NCBI GenBank assembly: GCA_902568465.1
Contig: CACFQR010000005.1
Span: 17,014-81,013, forward strand
Source: an uncultured Pelagibacteraceae bacterium
GTDB taxonomy: Bacteria; Pseudomonadota; Alphaproteobacteria; Pelagibacterales; Pelagibacteraceae
Direction: 5' to 3'
DNA length: 64,000 nt
The notes beneath the pieces are model-generated. The model saw only the letters and a program-made list of their open reading frames with translations. It had not been told where the DNA came from and did not search any database. Below are positions 26,120-35,142 of the stretch, piece after piece. The translations under genes and the position numbers were made by a program. Position 1 is the stretch's first letter, and each line of letters begins with the position of its first letter.

Positions 26120-27406
26120 ATGAGTGAAAACAAATATATTCCCAAAACAAAATTAGCTAAATGGTTTGATAGTCGTTTACCTCTTTTATCTTTATCTCAT
26201 CATTTAAAAGAATATCCAACGCCTAAAAATTTAAATTACTGGTGGACATTTGGAGGCATATTAACATTTTGCTTAATTACCCAAATTGTAACAGGAGTTA
26301 TACTTGGTATGCATTACGTGGCTCACACGGATCATGCTTTTGAAAGCATAGAACACATAATGAGAGATGTTAATTATGGATGGTTGCTTAGATATGTGCA
26401 TGCAAATGGGGCTTCAATGTTTTTTTTAGCTGTTTACATTCATATTTTTAGAGGTTTGTTTTATGGTTCATATAAAGCTCCAAGAGAAGTTATTTGGATA
26501 ATCGGAGTAATTATTTATTTGCTAATGATGGCTACAGCTTTCATGGGTTATGTTTTGCCTTGGGGGCAAATGAGTTTCTGGGGAGCAACCGTAATAACAA
26601 ATTTATTTAGCGCAATACCTTTAGTTGGAGAAAGTATTACAACATGGCTTTGGGGCGGATATGCTGTCGATAATCCAACTTTGACCAGGTTTTATGCTTT
26701 ACATTATTTACTTCCATTTTTAATTTTTGGTTTAATTATACTTCATATTTGGGCTCTACACGTTCCAGGAAATAACAACCCAACAGGAATTGATGTTAAG
26801 AAAAATAGCAACGAAACTATGCCATTTCATCCATATATGGTCATGAAAGATATAACCGCTTTATTAGTTTTTATAATTATATTTTTTTGGTTTGTATTTT
26901 TTGCACCAAATGCTTTAGGACACCCAGATAATTATATTGAAGCTAATCCATTAGTAACTCCAACACACATTGTTCCTGAGTGGTACCTATTACCTTTTTA
27001 TGCAATTTTAAGAGCTATACCTAGTAAACTTGGAGGAGTTATCTTTATGTTTGCTGCAATTTTTGTATTAGTTTTGTTACCATGGCTTGATACATCAAAA
27101 GTTAGATCTTCAACATTTAGACCACTATATAAAAAGTTTTTCTGGGTTTTGGTGGCTACTGTTATTTTATTAGGATACCTAGGGGCAAAACCTCCTGAGG
27201 GGATTTATTTAGTTTTGTCGAGAATAGCAACTGCGTATTATTTTATTCATTTTTTAATATTGCTACCCGTTCTTGGACGCTATGAAAAAACAGATCCATT
27301 ACCAATGAGCATTTCCGATCCAGTTTTAGATAAACCTGGTTTAATTGATAAGTTTAAAAAAGCAGCAGGACAATATGAAGGTGAAAATGTTGGGTCTTTT
27401 AAATAG
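26120..27406 (+). CDS. petB: Cytochrome b subunit of the bc1 complex
   Basis: Cytochrome b holds the two b haems and both quinone sites. It has 428 residues with eight predicted helices, the full-length proteobacterial form. Haem-ligating histidine pairs are in helix B ([11 protein letters not shown]) and helix D ([10 protein letters not shown] and [11 protein letters not shown]). The Qo-site PEWY motif is in [14 protein letters not shown]. The long C-terminal tail ends by running over the start of petC, so translation is probably coupled. Confidence 0.97.
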   Translation: MSENKYIPKTKLAKWFDSRLPLLSLSHHLKEYPTPKNLNYWWTFGGILTFCLITQIVTGVILGMHYVAHTDHAFESIEHIMRDVNYGWLLRYVHANGASMFFLAVYIHIFRGLFYGSYKAPREVIWIIGVIIYLLMMATAFMGYVLPWGQMSFWGATVITNLFSAIPLVGESITTWLWGGYAVDNPTLTRFYALHYLLPFLIFGLIILHIWALHVPGNNNPTGIDVKKNSNETMPFHPYMVMKDITALLVFIIIFFWFVFFAPNALGHPDNYIEANPLVTPTHIVPEWYLLPFYAILRAIPSKLGGVIFMFAAIFVLVLLPWLDTSKVRSSTFRPLYKKFFWVLVATVILLGYLGAKPPEGIYLVLSRIATAYYFIHFLILLPVLGRYEKTDPLPMSISDPVLDKPGLIDKFKKAAGQYEGENVGSFK

Positions 27407-28262
27407 AATAATTTTAACAATTTTAATTTCAATAATTACTACTTTGTCCTTTGCTGACGAACAACATTCGCATGGAACGAATACAAATTATTTAAATACA
27501 GATTGGAGTTTTAAAGGAATTTTTGGAACATTTGACCGTGCTTCACTTCAAAGAGGTTATCAAGTCTACCAAGAAGTTTGTGCCGGTTGCCACTCTGTAC
27601 AACATTTAAGTTATAGAAATTTATCTGAAAAGGGAGGTCCTGAGTTCTCCGTTGAAGAAGCCAAGGCTATCGCGTCTCAATTTGAAGTAGAAGATGGACC
27701 TAATAGCGATGGGGAAATGTTTATGAGACCAGCGAGGTTATCAGATAAATTTGCAAAATCTTTTCCTAACGTGGAAGCTGCAACAGCAGCAAATGGTGGA
27801 GCATATCCTCCTGATATGTCAGTTTTAGCTAAGGCAAGGGCTGGTGGTGCAGACTACATTTATTCACTTCTTTTAGGATACGATGACCCCCCACAAGGCT
27901 TTGAGCTTGATGATGGTGTATATTACAATAAATATATGGCAGGTAATAAAATTAAAATGTCAGCGCCACTTATGGAAGGTATTGTAGATTATTCTGACGG
28001 CACAGAAGCAACAGTAGAACAAATGTCAAAAGACGTAACTACATTTTTAGTTTGGGCTGCTGAACCTCATTTGGAGGCTCAACATCGCATGGGATTCAAA
28101 GCAATTCTTTATTTAATCATACTCCTAACTCTCGTATATATGAGTAAACAAAAAGTATGGTCAAGGTTTGGTTCAAAGGAAGAGCCAAAAGAAGAAACTT
28201 TCGATAAAGTAGAAAAAGTTGTTACAGAATACGAAGGAGAAGACCCAAAAACTTTTAAATAA
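27387..28262 (+). CDS. petC: Cytochrome c1 subunit of the bc1 complex
   Basis: Cytochrome c1 takes electrons from the Rieske centre to soluble cytochrome c. The frame is open from 27345, but I favour ATG 27387 (291 residues) because it begins a clean signal peptide ending at LSFA-DEQ and has AAGGTG just upstream. ATG 27375 is an alternative. The haem-binding CAGCHS lies near residue 52, the axial Met is probably in KIKMSAPLM, and a C-terminal anchor follows ([14 protein letters not shown]). The gene overlaps the end of petB by 20 bases. Confidence 0.94.
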   Translation: MLGLLNRIILTILISIITTLSFADEQHSHGTNTNYLNTDWSFKGIFGTFDRASLQRGYQVYQEVCAGCHSVQHLSYRNLSEKGGPEFSVEEAKAIASQFEVEDGPNSDGEMFMRPARLSDKFAKSFPNVEAATAANGGAYPPDMSVLAKARAGGADYIYSLLLGYDDPPQGFELDDGVYYNKYMAGNKIKMSAPLMEGIVDYSDGTEATVEQMSKDVTTFLVWAAEPHLEAQHRMGFKAILYLIILLTLVYMSKQKVWSRFGSKEEPKEETFDKVEKVVTEYEGEDPKTFK

Positions 28263-28263
28263 T

Positions 28264-29337
28264 TTAATTTCCAACTCTGAAATACATTACATCACCATCA
28301 TTTACTAAATAGTCTTTACCCTCAAGCCTCAATTTGCCAGCGTTTTTACACTCATTAAAACCTTTATATTTTATAAAATTTTCGTGGGATACTGTTTCAG
28401 CTCTAATAAAATTCTTCTTAAAATCTGAATGAATTACGCCTGCTGCGTCAGGAGCTTTGGAATTTTTTTCTATAGTCCAGGCTCTACTTTCTTCTGGTCC
28501 AGAGGTAAAAAAAGTACTAAGACCTAGAGTGCTATAACCAGCTTTAATTAGATTGTCCAAACCAGTACTTTTAATTCCAGACTCAAGCATGAAATCTTTT
28601 CTATCCTCCACTTGAAGGTTCATGATTTGGTCTTCAATATCAGCACAAACAATAATTACATTTTCATCTGAAAATTTTTCTTTACAAGAATCTGAGTATT
28701 CATTGCCATTTGGCAAACTTTTTTCGTCAACATTGCATACAATTATTCTTGGCTTAAGAGATAAAAGAGCTGACTTTTTTAATAAATTTTTATTGTATTT
28801 TTCCTTTAATATATCCAGTTTTTTTCCATCACCTATTAATTTTTGACACTCTTCTAAAAATATTAATTCATCTTTTTCTAATTTTTTTTTACTGCCTTTT
28901 TCCAATCTTTTTTGTAATGATTCTAGGTCAGATAATAAAATTTCGGTTTCAATAATCTCTAAATCTCTCACAGGATTTACGTCTTTATTAACGTTTTGTA
29001 TTTTTTCTGAATCAAAGCACCGAACTAAATGGATAATAGTATCAACTTCTCGCACATGGGAAAGAAACTTATTTCCTAAACCTTCTCCTTTAGATGCGCC
29101 CTTAACTAATCCAGCAATATCTACAAAAGTAATTGCTGCATTAATGGTTTTAGTTGATTTAGATATTTCAGAAATTTTAACAAGCCTTTTATCTGGAACT
29201 GCAACTATTCCAACATTTGGATCAATTGTACAAAAAGGAAAATTTTCTGCCTGAGCCTTTTTAGAAGTAGTAAGAGCATTAAACAACGTAGATTTGCCAA
29301 CATTGGGCAAACCAACAATACCACACTTAAAACTCAT
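28264..29337 (-). CDS. ychF: Ribosome-binding ATPase YchF
   Basis: YchF is an Obg-family P-loop protein that binds ribosomes and prefers ATP. The 357 residues show P-loop GLPNVGKST at the start, switch DIAGLVKGASKGEGLGN, a G4 element CNVDE in place of NKxD (the reason for ATP preference), and the C-terminal TGS-like domain (FKKNFIRAETVSHENF). It lies three bases after pth and converges with petC with one base between. Confidence 0.96.
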   Translation of the reverse strand: MSFKCGIVGLPNVGKSTLFNALTTSKKAQAENFPFCTIDPNVGIVAVPDKRLVKISEISKSTKTINAAITFVDIAGLVKGASKGEGLGNKFLSHVREVDTIIHLVRCFDSEKIQNVNKDVNPVRDLEIIETEILLSDLESLQKRLEKGSKKKLEKDELIFLEECQKLIGDGKKLDILKEKYNKNLLKKSALLSLKPRIIVCNVDEKSLPNGNEYSDSCKEKFSDENVIIVCADIEDQIMNLQVEDRKDFMLESGIKSTGLDNLIKAGYSTLGLSTFFTSGPEESRAWTIEKNSKAPDAAGVIHSDFKKNFIRAETVSHENFIKYKGFNECKNAGKLRLEGKDYLVNDGDVMYFRVGN

Positions 29338-29340
29338 ATA

Positions 29341-29901
29341 TTATTTTTGATTAACTTTACTGGAAAAAAGATCTAAGTCTTTTTTGATTAAAAATGATAT
29401 GGATTTTATGATATTGCCTGTTACTTCCTCGACGTTTTGCTTTTCTTCATTAGAAAAATTATGAAGAACGTGATCAGCGCCTGTAGTATTGTTTTTAGGT
29501 CTACCGATTCCTATCCTGATTCTTGAATAATTTTTTCCTATATTTTTATCAATCGAATCTATCCCATTATGGCCAGCGCTACTTCCGCCAAATTTAGCTT
29601 TTACTTTTCCGATATCAATATCCATATCATCATGAAAAACAAAAACATTTTTTACATCAATTTTAAAATATTCAATTAATTCTTTTATGCAGACGCCCGA
29701 ACTGTTCATAAAAGTAAGAGGTTTTATTGCAAAAATTTTTTGCTCTTCAATCGTTCCAGTTGTTAATAAACCTTTAAATTTAGGTTTTTGTTTAGAAAGT
29801 TTAAATTTAGCGTTGATGGAATCTATAACTAAAAAACCAACATTGTGACGATTATTTAAATTGTTTGGTTCTGGGTTTCCTAAACCAACAAATAAAAGCA
29901 T
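29341..29901 (-). CDS. pth: Peptidyl-tRNA hydrolase
   Basis: Pth recycles peptidyl-tRNAs dropped by ribosomes. The 186 residues show FVGLGNPEPN and NNRHNVGF with the catalytic His, TFMNSSG, FHDDMDI with the catalytic Asp, and the GSSAGHNGIDSI substrate loop. It sits between rplY and ychF, the standard rplY-pth-ychF order. 186 residues is a normal length. Confidence 0.96.
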   Translation of the reverse strand: MLLFVGLGNPEPNNLNNRHNVGFLVIDSINAKFKLSKQKPKFKGLLTTGTIEEQKIFAIKPLTFMNSSGVCIKELIEYFKIDVKNVFVFHDDMDIDIGKVKAKFGGSSAGHNGIDSIDKNIGKNYSRIRIGIGRPKNNTTGADHVLHNFSNEEKQNVEEVTGNIIKSISFLIKKDLDLFSSKVNQK

Positions 29902-29921
29902 AAGTGATATTTAATCCTTTG

Positions 29922-30686
29922 TTATTTCTTTTTTTCTTTAGAAGAAGAGGGTTGTGCTTTATCGCTTTGTTGTGGTTTAGCTTTACCGTCTGATGGTTTA
30001 GCACTTTTTTCTTTTCCATCGTCTTTATCAGCTTCACCTTCAGTTGCTTTTGTTTCTCCTTCAGCTGCGCCTTCAGTTCCAGGCTCACCTTCAGCTGCTT
30101 GTTCTTCAGTTTTTTCTGGTTCAACCACAATAGTTGGAGATACTACTGTAGCAATTACAAAATCTCTGTCTGCAATTGTGGGTATTACATTTTCTGGCAA
30201 TTTAACTGATGAAATTTTTATACTAGTTCCAATTTCTGTATTTTCTAAATCTACAACAATTTCATTAGGTATATTTTCAGTGGGGCATTTAAATTCTACT
30301 TTTCGTCTTACGGTGTTTAAAACTCCTCCCTTTTTTAAACCTGGTGACTTATCGTGATTAATAAATTTTACAGGTATTTCTAAAGTAAGTTTTGAACCTT
30401 TAACGATTCTTAAAAAATCTATATGTATAGGCTCATCAGATACAGGATCATATGTAACTTCTCTAGGCAGAACTTTTTCTGAGCTTCCATCAATATCTAA
30501 ATTTAAAACTTTAGACATGAAAGACTCAGTTCTCATTACATCTTGAATTTGCAATTTTTTAAGGCTTATAGATAAATTATCTTTTTTACCTCCATACAAT
30601 ATAGCAGGTATAAAACCATCAGACCTCAATTTGTTGATCTGACCGTTAGTTGCGGTAGTTCTTTTTGTAGCCTTTAAGATGTCCAT
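29922..30686 (-). CDS. rplY: 50S ribosomal protein L25/general stress protein Ctc
   Basis: This long L25 form (CTC/TL5) binds 5S rRNA. The N-terminal domain (residues 1-92, with GFIPAILYGG) and the C-terminal TL5 domain (about 93-185) are both present. After residue 190 comes a 65-residue hydrophilic tail rich in Glu, Gly, Ala, Lys and Ser, first acidic, then basic, ending in KEKKK. Such extensions occur in alphaproteobacterial L25, but this one is long. The alternating codons give a long shadow ORF in another frame. It forms an rplY-pth-ychF transcript. Confidence 0.93.
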   Translation of the reverse strand: MDILKATKRTTATNGQINKLRSDGFIPAILYGGKKDNLSISLKKLQIQDVMRTESFMSKVLNLDIDGSSEKVLPREVTYDPVSDEPIHIDFLRIVKGSKLTLEIPVKFINHDKSPGLKKGGVLNTVRRKVEFKCPTENIPNEIVVDLENTEIGTSIKISSVKLPENVIPTIADRDFVIATVVSPTIVVEPEKTEEQAAEGEPGTEGAAEGETKATEGEADKDDGKEKSAKPSDGKAKPQQSDKAQPSSSKEKKK

Positions 30687-30735
30687 AAATTAACTTGGTG
30701 TTTTTATATTATGTTTGGAAAAAAAACAAGCAAAA

Positions 30736-31665
30736 TTATTTAAAAAGGCTAGAAACCGAGGTTGAGTTAGCTATTCTCTTCATAGCTTCAGAGATCATAG
30801 GAGCTAGAGAAATTATTTCTATTTTTTTACTTCTTCCAATTTTTTTTGAGTTGTCAATTGTATCTGTTGTTATTAATTTCTTGATTCTAGACCTTTCAAT
30901 TTTTTGGACTGCCTCACCGCTTAATACAGCATGTGTAATATAAACATACACATCTTTTGCTCCCTTTTCTTTTAGTGCTTTCGCTGCATTCACTATAGTA
31001 CCGCCAGAATCAATTATGTCATCTACAATTACACAGTTTTTATTTTTCACATTACCAACAATATTCATAACCTCAGATTTGCCGGGAGAAGGTCGTCTTT
31101 TGTCTATAATAGCTATTGTAGAGTTTAATCTTCTGCTCAAAGCTCTTGTTCTCTCAACACCCCCAACATCAGGAGCAACACAAATTAAATTATTTAATTT
31201 TATTTTTTTCACATGTCTTGCAAAAATTGGAGTAGCAAATAAATTATCTACAGGAATATCAAAGAAGCCTTGTATTTGACCAGCATGCAAATCAACACTT
31301 AAAATTCTATTTGCTCCAGCGTTGGTTATAAGATTAGAAACAAGTTTAGCTGATATAGCAGTCCTTGGAACTACTTTTCGGTCTTGTCTAGCATATCCAA
31401 AATAAGGAATTACAGCAGTAATATTTTTTGCAGAAGACCGTCTTAGCGCATCAATGCAAATTAGTAATTCCATTAAATTGTCATTTGCAGGATTTGATGT
31501 TGATTGAATTACAAATATGCTGTTACCTCTGATATTTTCATTAATTTCAATATAAACTTCACCATCCGCGAATCTTCTTATGTGAGAATTAACTAATTTT
31601 AGTTTAAGCTGTCTTGCTATGTCTTTACATAATCTTAAATTACTTGTGCCAGCAAGAACTTTCAT
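30736..31665 (-). CDS. prs: Ribose-phosphate pyrophosphokinase
   Basis: Prs makes PRPP for purine, pyrimidine, histidine and tryptophan synthesis. The 309 residues match class I enzymes. Motifs seen: ATP-binding FADGEVYIEI, PYFGYARQDRK near residue 95, DLHAGQIQGFFDIPVDNL with the regulatory region, and the PRPP loop VIVDDIIDSGGT near residue 212. A seven-base inverted repeat lies just before its start. Confidence 0.96.
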   Translation of the reverse strand: MKVLAGTSNLRLCKDIARQLKLKLVNSHIRRFADGEVYIEINENIRGNSIFVIQSTSNPANDNLMELLICIDALRRSSAKNITAVIPYFGYARQDRKVVPRTAISAKLVSNLITNAGANRILSVDLHAGQIQGFFDIPVDNLFATPIFARHVKKIKLNNLICVAPDVGGVERTRALSRRLNSTIAIIDKRRPSPGKSEVMNIVGNVKNKNCVIVDDIIDSGGTIVNAAKALKEKGAKDVYVYITHAVLSGEAVQKIERSRIKKLITTDTIDNSKKIGRSKKIEIISLAPMISEAMKRIANSTSVSSLFK

Positions 31666-31673
31666 AGAATAAT

Positions 31674-31691
31674 AAGTTGTTTATACAACTT
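31674..31691 (-). promoter_or_regulatory. Inverted repeat directly upstream of prs
   Basis: AAGTTGT and ACAACTT form a perfect seven-base inverted repeat around a four-base centre. Its inner edge lies eight bases before the prs ATG. No U-tract follows on either strand, so it does not look like an intrinsic terminator. An operator or a translation-blocking hairpin are both possible; PRPP or purine control would make sense but is only inferred. Confidence 0.4.
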
Positions 31692-31724
31692 TAATTTAAC
31701 ATTTCAAATTAATTAAACATTTAA

Positions 31725-32486
31725 TTAAGTCATTAATATGACAGAAATACACCTACCGTAATCTTTTTCGTTGCTAATACGGGATCTTCTATAACTAAAA
31801 AACAACTTATCTTCAGAAAAAGTATCCATTTCAATATTTTCAATATTTTTTATGTTTAAATTAAATATTTCTTGATTGATAAAGCCTCTTAGATCAAAGG
31901 TAAATTGTTTATCGTTCTTTTTATAAAAAAATTTTTTATTTTTTTCATTTTTTTCAATAAATTTAATAATAAAATCTTCTTTTACTTCATAATTATTTTT
32001 GCCAATACAAGGACCAATAACAGCAATGATATCTTTACTCTTAGAATTCAATTCTTCAAATTTTTTTATTGTATTTTCAATTATTCCATTCAAGGCACCC
32101 TTCCAGCCAGCGTGCGCACATCCAATTATTTTTTTAATGGGATCGTAAAAAATTATTGGAGCGCAATCAGCTGTTAATATAGAAATTCCTATATTTTTTA
32201 TATTTGTTACCAAAGCGTCACCAATTAATTTATTTTTTAAATTTTTTTTATCGTTTAGATAAATGACTCTATTACTGTGCTTTTGGTTTAAAGTAATTAA
32301 AAATTCTTTTTTACAGCCTATTCTGTTGCTAACTAGCTCAAGATTTTTCAACACGTTTTCTCTTTTGTCATCAGAACCTAGCCCACAGTTCAAGCTATTA
32401 TAGGATCCCTTTGAAACACCATCTTTTCTTGAAAAAAAACAATGTCGTAAATTTTCAAATTTTTTTAATTTAGAAGAAAAAAACAT
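31725..32486 (-). CDS. pgeF: Purine-nucleoside phosphorylase/laccase-domain protein YfiH (PgeF)
   Basis: This protein belongs to the YfiH/DUF152 (laccase-domain, LACC1-like) family. Members have purine nucleoside phosphorylase or adenosine deaminase activity, or correct peptidoglycan errors. The 253 residues show the metal-site residues in LNQKHSN, TADCAPIIFYD and CAHAGWKGALNG, all conserved. Its ATG overlaps the stop of a 43-codon ORF by one base (TAATG). It precedes prs, so a link with nucleoside metabolism is plausible but not shown. Confidence 0.85.
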   Translation of the reverse strand: MFFSSKLKKFENLRHCFFSRKDGVSKGSYNSLNCGLGSDDKRENVLKNLELVSNRIGCKKEFLITLNQKHSNRVIYLNDKKNLKNKLIGDALVTNIKNIGISILTADCAPIIFYDPIKKIIGCAHAGWKGALNGIIENTIKKFEELNSKSKDIIAVIGPCIGKNNYEVKEDFIIKFIEKNEKNKKFFYKKNDKQFTFDLRGFINQEIFNLNIKNIENIEMDTFSEDKLFFSYRRSRISNEKDYGRCISVILMT

Positions 32487-32617
32487 TATTTAAAACCTAA
32501 AGAAAATTTTTCATTTTTTTTCTTTGCAAACATTACTTTAAATAGTTTGCCCATTTCTTCATGGTGTAATAATCTTTTAAGTTTATAAAACATTTCAGCT
32601 TTGTCTTTAAAGGTCAT
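32486..32617 (-). CDS. Small 43-residue protein between the MidA-like gene and pgeF, function unknown
   Basis: This short ORF starts with ATG at 32617, overlaps the end of the upstream methyltransferase gene by 11 bases, and ends in a TAA that shares one base with the pgeF ATG. Both junctions are typical of coupled translation in this genome, and it exactly fills what would otherwise be a 120-base gap. The peptide begins MTFKDKAEMFYKLKRLLHHE, contains EEMGKLFKVMFA, and ends KFSLGFK. It is basic with alternating Leu/Phe, so an amphipathic helix is likely. I recognise no family. Confidence 0.55.
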   Translation of the reverse strand: MTFKDKAEMFYKLKRLLHHEEMGKLFKVMFAKKKNEKFSLGFK

Positions 32618-33554
32618 TTTTTTTTGAAAGTATATTTGCCCTTTCAATTATACCTAATTTTTGAAGGAATTCATTTTGAGTGACAATTCTTTCAGCAATT
32701 AAATTATTTTTTTTTAATATTTTTACAAATAAATCAAAATTTATATGGGAAGTAATATCTGATTTGCCCGGTTCAGAAAGCACGTCCACAAATTTATGCT
32801 TTTTTATGGATTGCAAGGTATCTCCACCTTTAATTTTGGTATATCCATAATCAAAGGCTAAAAGACCACCGCCATATTTTTTAATATTTTTTGCCACTGC
32901 GTTTAAATATAAAATAGCATCGTTTGGGTATTCTATAATACTGTTTTTGCAATTTATATTTAGCTGTATAATTTTTTTTATCACATCTTTGTCTGCCTTT
33001 TTATATAAAAATTCTAATTTTTTTCTATCTTTTGATAATGATATGTATTTTTCTAAAAATACATTATTTTTTTTAAAAACTTGTTTAATAGCAAGAGAGT
33101 CAAAAAACTCGTTGCCTAAAAACATTATTGGGCCAAACTTAATTTTATCTATTTTTTTTATCCACTTAACTTTTTTATTTTTTATATTTTTTTTTTGAAT
33201 TTTTATCAGCACGTCACTAATTTCTAGTAAGTTTATTTCTAAGCAATTGTAAAATTCTTTGAAATTTTTAAAAACATTCAACAGAACTTTACATAATGAT
33301 CCATCCCCCGGGCCAAGCTCCACTAATAAAAATTTTTTGGGTTTTCCTAAATTTTCCCAAAAAGCAATACACCAAATAGCAATCATTTCGCCAAACAAAT
33401 CAGAGACTAAAGGTGAAGTGATATAGTCGCCTTGTTTTCCAAAAGGGTTACTATTCATATAGTAACCAAATTTTCTATCGTATAGCGCTATATTGATAAA
33501 TTTATCTAAAGGAATTGATTTTTCTTCTTTTAAAATATTAATTATTTTGTTCAT
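32607..33554 (-). CDS. SAM-dependent methyltransferase, MidA/NDUFAF7 family
   Basis: The 315-residue protein matches the DUF185/MidA family, whose mitochondrial member methylates an arginine of complex I subunit NDUFS2. Visible features: the N-terminal FGYYMNSNPFGKQGDYITSP, the SAM-binding VELGPGDGSL near residue 80, LGNEFFDSLAIKQ near 170, and GGLLAFDYGYT near 230. In an aerobic alphaproteobacterium a role in complex I assembly is a reasonable inference. It lies next to lgt (four-base overlap), a conserved alphaproteobacterial pairing. Confidence 0.88.
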   Translation of the reverse strand: MNKIINILKEEKSIPLDKFINIALYDRKFGYYMNSNPFGKQGDYITSPLVSDLFGEMIAIWCIAFWENLGKPKKFLLVELGPGDGSLCKVLLNVFKNFKEFYNCLEINLLEISDVLIKIQKKNIKNKKVKWIKKIDKIKFGPIMFLGNEFFDSLAIKQVFKKNNVFLEKYISLSKDRKKLEFLYKKADKDVIKKIIQLNINCKNSIIEYPNDAILYLNAVAKNIKKYGGGLLAFDYGYTKIKGGDTLQSIKKHKFVDVLSEPGKSDITSHINFDLFVKILKKNNLIAERIVTQNEFLQKLGIIERANILSKKNDL

Positions 33555-34348
33555 TTTTTTTTCATTAATAAAATTATAAAAAAACCAGCTAATAATGTAA
33601 CTAAACTTAATATTATTCCTAAAGAAATATATTCAAAAAAGTAACCGAGATGTTTGTCTGCCTCTCTAAAATTTTCAGAAAATATTCTAAAAATAGAATA
33701 TAAAATTAAAAAAATTGCCGAAATATAAGCTGGCTTAAATAATAATTTTTTTTTTAATGCTAGATAATTTATTATTAAAAACAAAACTAATCCTTCAAGA
33801 GCAGCTTCATAAATTTGCGACGGATGTCTTGGTGAGCTGTCTGCATTTGGGAAAATAATTGCCCAAGGTAGGGAGGAGACTTTTCCATAAAGTTCACCAT
33901 TTATAAAGTTAGCGATTCTTCCAAAGAAAATTCCTATTGGTGCGACGCAACTAACTATATCTGAATACTTAAAAAAATTTTCGCCTTTTTTTTTTGAGTA
34001 AAAGAAAATAGAAAAAATAACACCAATCAATCCACCATGAAAAGACATACCGCCCTGCCACAGTTTAAAAATTTCTAGGAAGTTTTGACTATAATACTCT
34101 ATATTATAAAAAATTACGTATCCTAATCTTCCACCAATTATTACTCCAAATAATAAATAAATAACTAAATCATCAAAATCTGCTTTTTTAATCTGTTTAA
34201 AATGATATTCATTATTTTCAGTTTTTTTTATTATTTTTATTGCATAAAACCAGCCAATAACTATTCCTAAAATATACGCTAATGAATACCATTTAATTTG
34301 AAAAAGTCCGAAATCTATAAATACTGGGTCAAAATTATGAGTAAACAT
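33551..34348 (-). CDS. lgt: Prolipoprotein diacylglyceryl transferase
   Basis: Lgt attaches diacylglycerol to the lipobox cysteine of prolipoproteins. The 265 residues hold about seven hydrophobic helices. The signature GGRLGYVIFYN, GGMSFHGGLIG and GRIANFINGELYG segments with the catalytic His and Arg residues are present, as is HPSQIYEA. First gene of the lgt-midA-small ORF-pgeF-prs group on the minus strand. It diverges from ubiK across 61 bases. Confidence 0.95.
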   Translation of the reverse strand: MFTHNFDPVFIDFGLFQIKWYSLAYILGIVIGWFYAIKIIKKTENNEYHFKQIKKADFDDLVIYLLFGVIIGGRLGYVIFYNIEYYSQNFLEIFKLWQGGMSFHGGLIGVIFSIFFYSKKKGENFFKYSDIVSCVAPIGIFFGRIANFINGELYGKVSSLPWAIIFPNADSSPRHPSQIYEAALEGLVLFLIINYLALKKKLLFKPAYISAIFLILYSIFRIFSENFREADKHLGYFFEYISLGIILSLVTLLAGFFIILLMKKK

Positions 34349-34409
34349 TTAAAAAAAAAAGATTTATTTAATATTTAATTTAAAATAACTTAAACCAACT
34401 TAAAAATAT

Positions 34410-34661
34410 ATGGAAAAATATTATAATAACTTGCTCAAAAATATCACAGAATTAATTGAAAAAGGTTTATTAACTTCTAAAGACCTTTCAAAAGAAGCAG
34501 AAGAAGCCTTAAAATTTAGAATAGAAATTCTTGTTAATAAACTTAACTTAGTATCCAGGGAGGAGTTTGAAGTCCAAAAAAAATTAACCAATAAGTTAAA
34601 AAACGACTTGATTAAATTAAAAAAAAGAAAGAAAAAAATTACAAAGGCAAAGAAATCTTAA
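34410..34661 (+). CDS. Ubiquinone biosynthesis accessory factor UbiK-like
   Basis: The 83-residue protein fits the BMFP/UbiK family: an N-terminal amphipathic helix (YYNNLLKNITELIEKG), a middle region, then VSREEFEVQKKLTNKLKNDL, the conserved coiled-coil core that matches V(S/T)REEFE of the family, and a Lys-rich tail. UbiK assists assembly of the Ubi complex. Its gene next to lgt is a common alphaproteobacterial arrangement. The 3' end overlaps the convergent kinase fragment by 23 bases. Confidence 0.8.
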   Translation: MEKYYNNLLKNITELIEKGLLTSKDLSKEAEEALKFRIEILVNKLNLVSREEFEVQKKLTNKLKNDLIKLKKRKKKITKAKKS

Positions 34662-35142
34662 CCCTAAGACCATTTAGAGGACTTTTATCCAAAGCGATAA
34701 TACCTCCATGAGAGCGTATAATATCATTTGCAATTGACAAACCTAATCCTACGCCCGATTTATTTTGTCCTCTACTTTTGTCAATTCTATAAAAAGGTTT
34801 CATTACGTTCTGGTATTCGTTTTCAGCTATCCCTGGTCCATCGTCGTCAATAAAAATTGAAATATTATTTTTAGTTTTGTTAGAAATAATTTTTATATTT
34901 TCTCCATATGATAAGCCATTATCAATTAAATTTGACAGACACCTTTTTATTGAATTGGGGCGCACATTTATTTCTAAATTTTCTTCTAGAGAAACTGCAA
35001 TTTTATCTTCTTTATATTTATTGACCAAGTCTTTTATTATTTCATTTAAATTAATTTTTTCAGTTTCTTCATTTTTTTGATGTCTAGCAAACTCTAAGTA
35101 TTCATTTAACATTCTTTCCATTTCTTCTATGTCATCACCCAT
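34639..35142 (-). CDS. EnvZ-like histidine kinase, C-terminal part (out of frame with the N-terminal part)
   Basis: This 167-residue ORF is the second half of a sensor kinase: the rest of the dimerisation helix (GDDIEEMERMLNEYLEFAR), N box SNLIDNGLSYG, G1 box DDDGPGI, F box FYRID and G2 box GVGLGLSI. It begins at an ATG formed by the end of a nine-A run and overlaps the end of the first half by eight bases (ATGGGTGA). If one A is removed from the run, the two halves read through as one normal kinase of about 438 residues. It could be a separate polypeptide made by reinitiation, but its start is in mid-helix of the DHp domain, so a fused product is more likely. Confidence 0.75.
   Translation of the reverse strand: MGDDIEEMERMLNEYLEFARHQKNEETEKINLNEIIKDLVNKYKEDKIAVSLEENLEINVRPNSIKRCLSNLIDNGLSYGENIKIISNKTKNNISIFIDDDGPGIAENEYQNVMKPFYRIDKSRGQNKSGVGLGLSIANDIIRSHGGIIALDKSPLNGLRVKISLPL

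Noticed and set aside
29852..30130. 92-residue minus-strand ORF overlapping rplY
   Set aside because: It is a frame shadow of the repetitive Glu/Lys-rich tail of rplY; the composition is low-complexity with no start signal.
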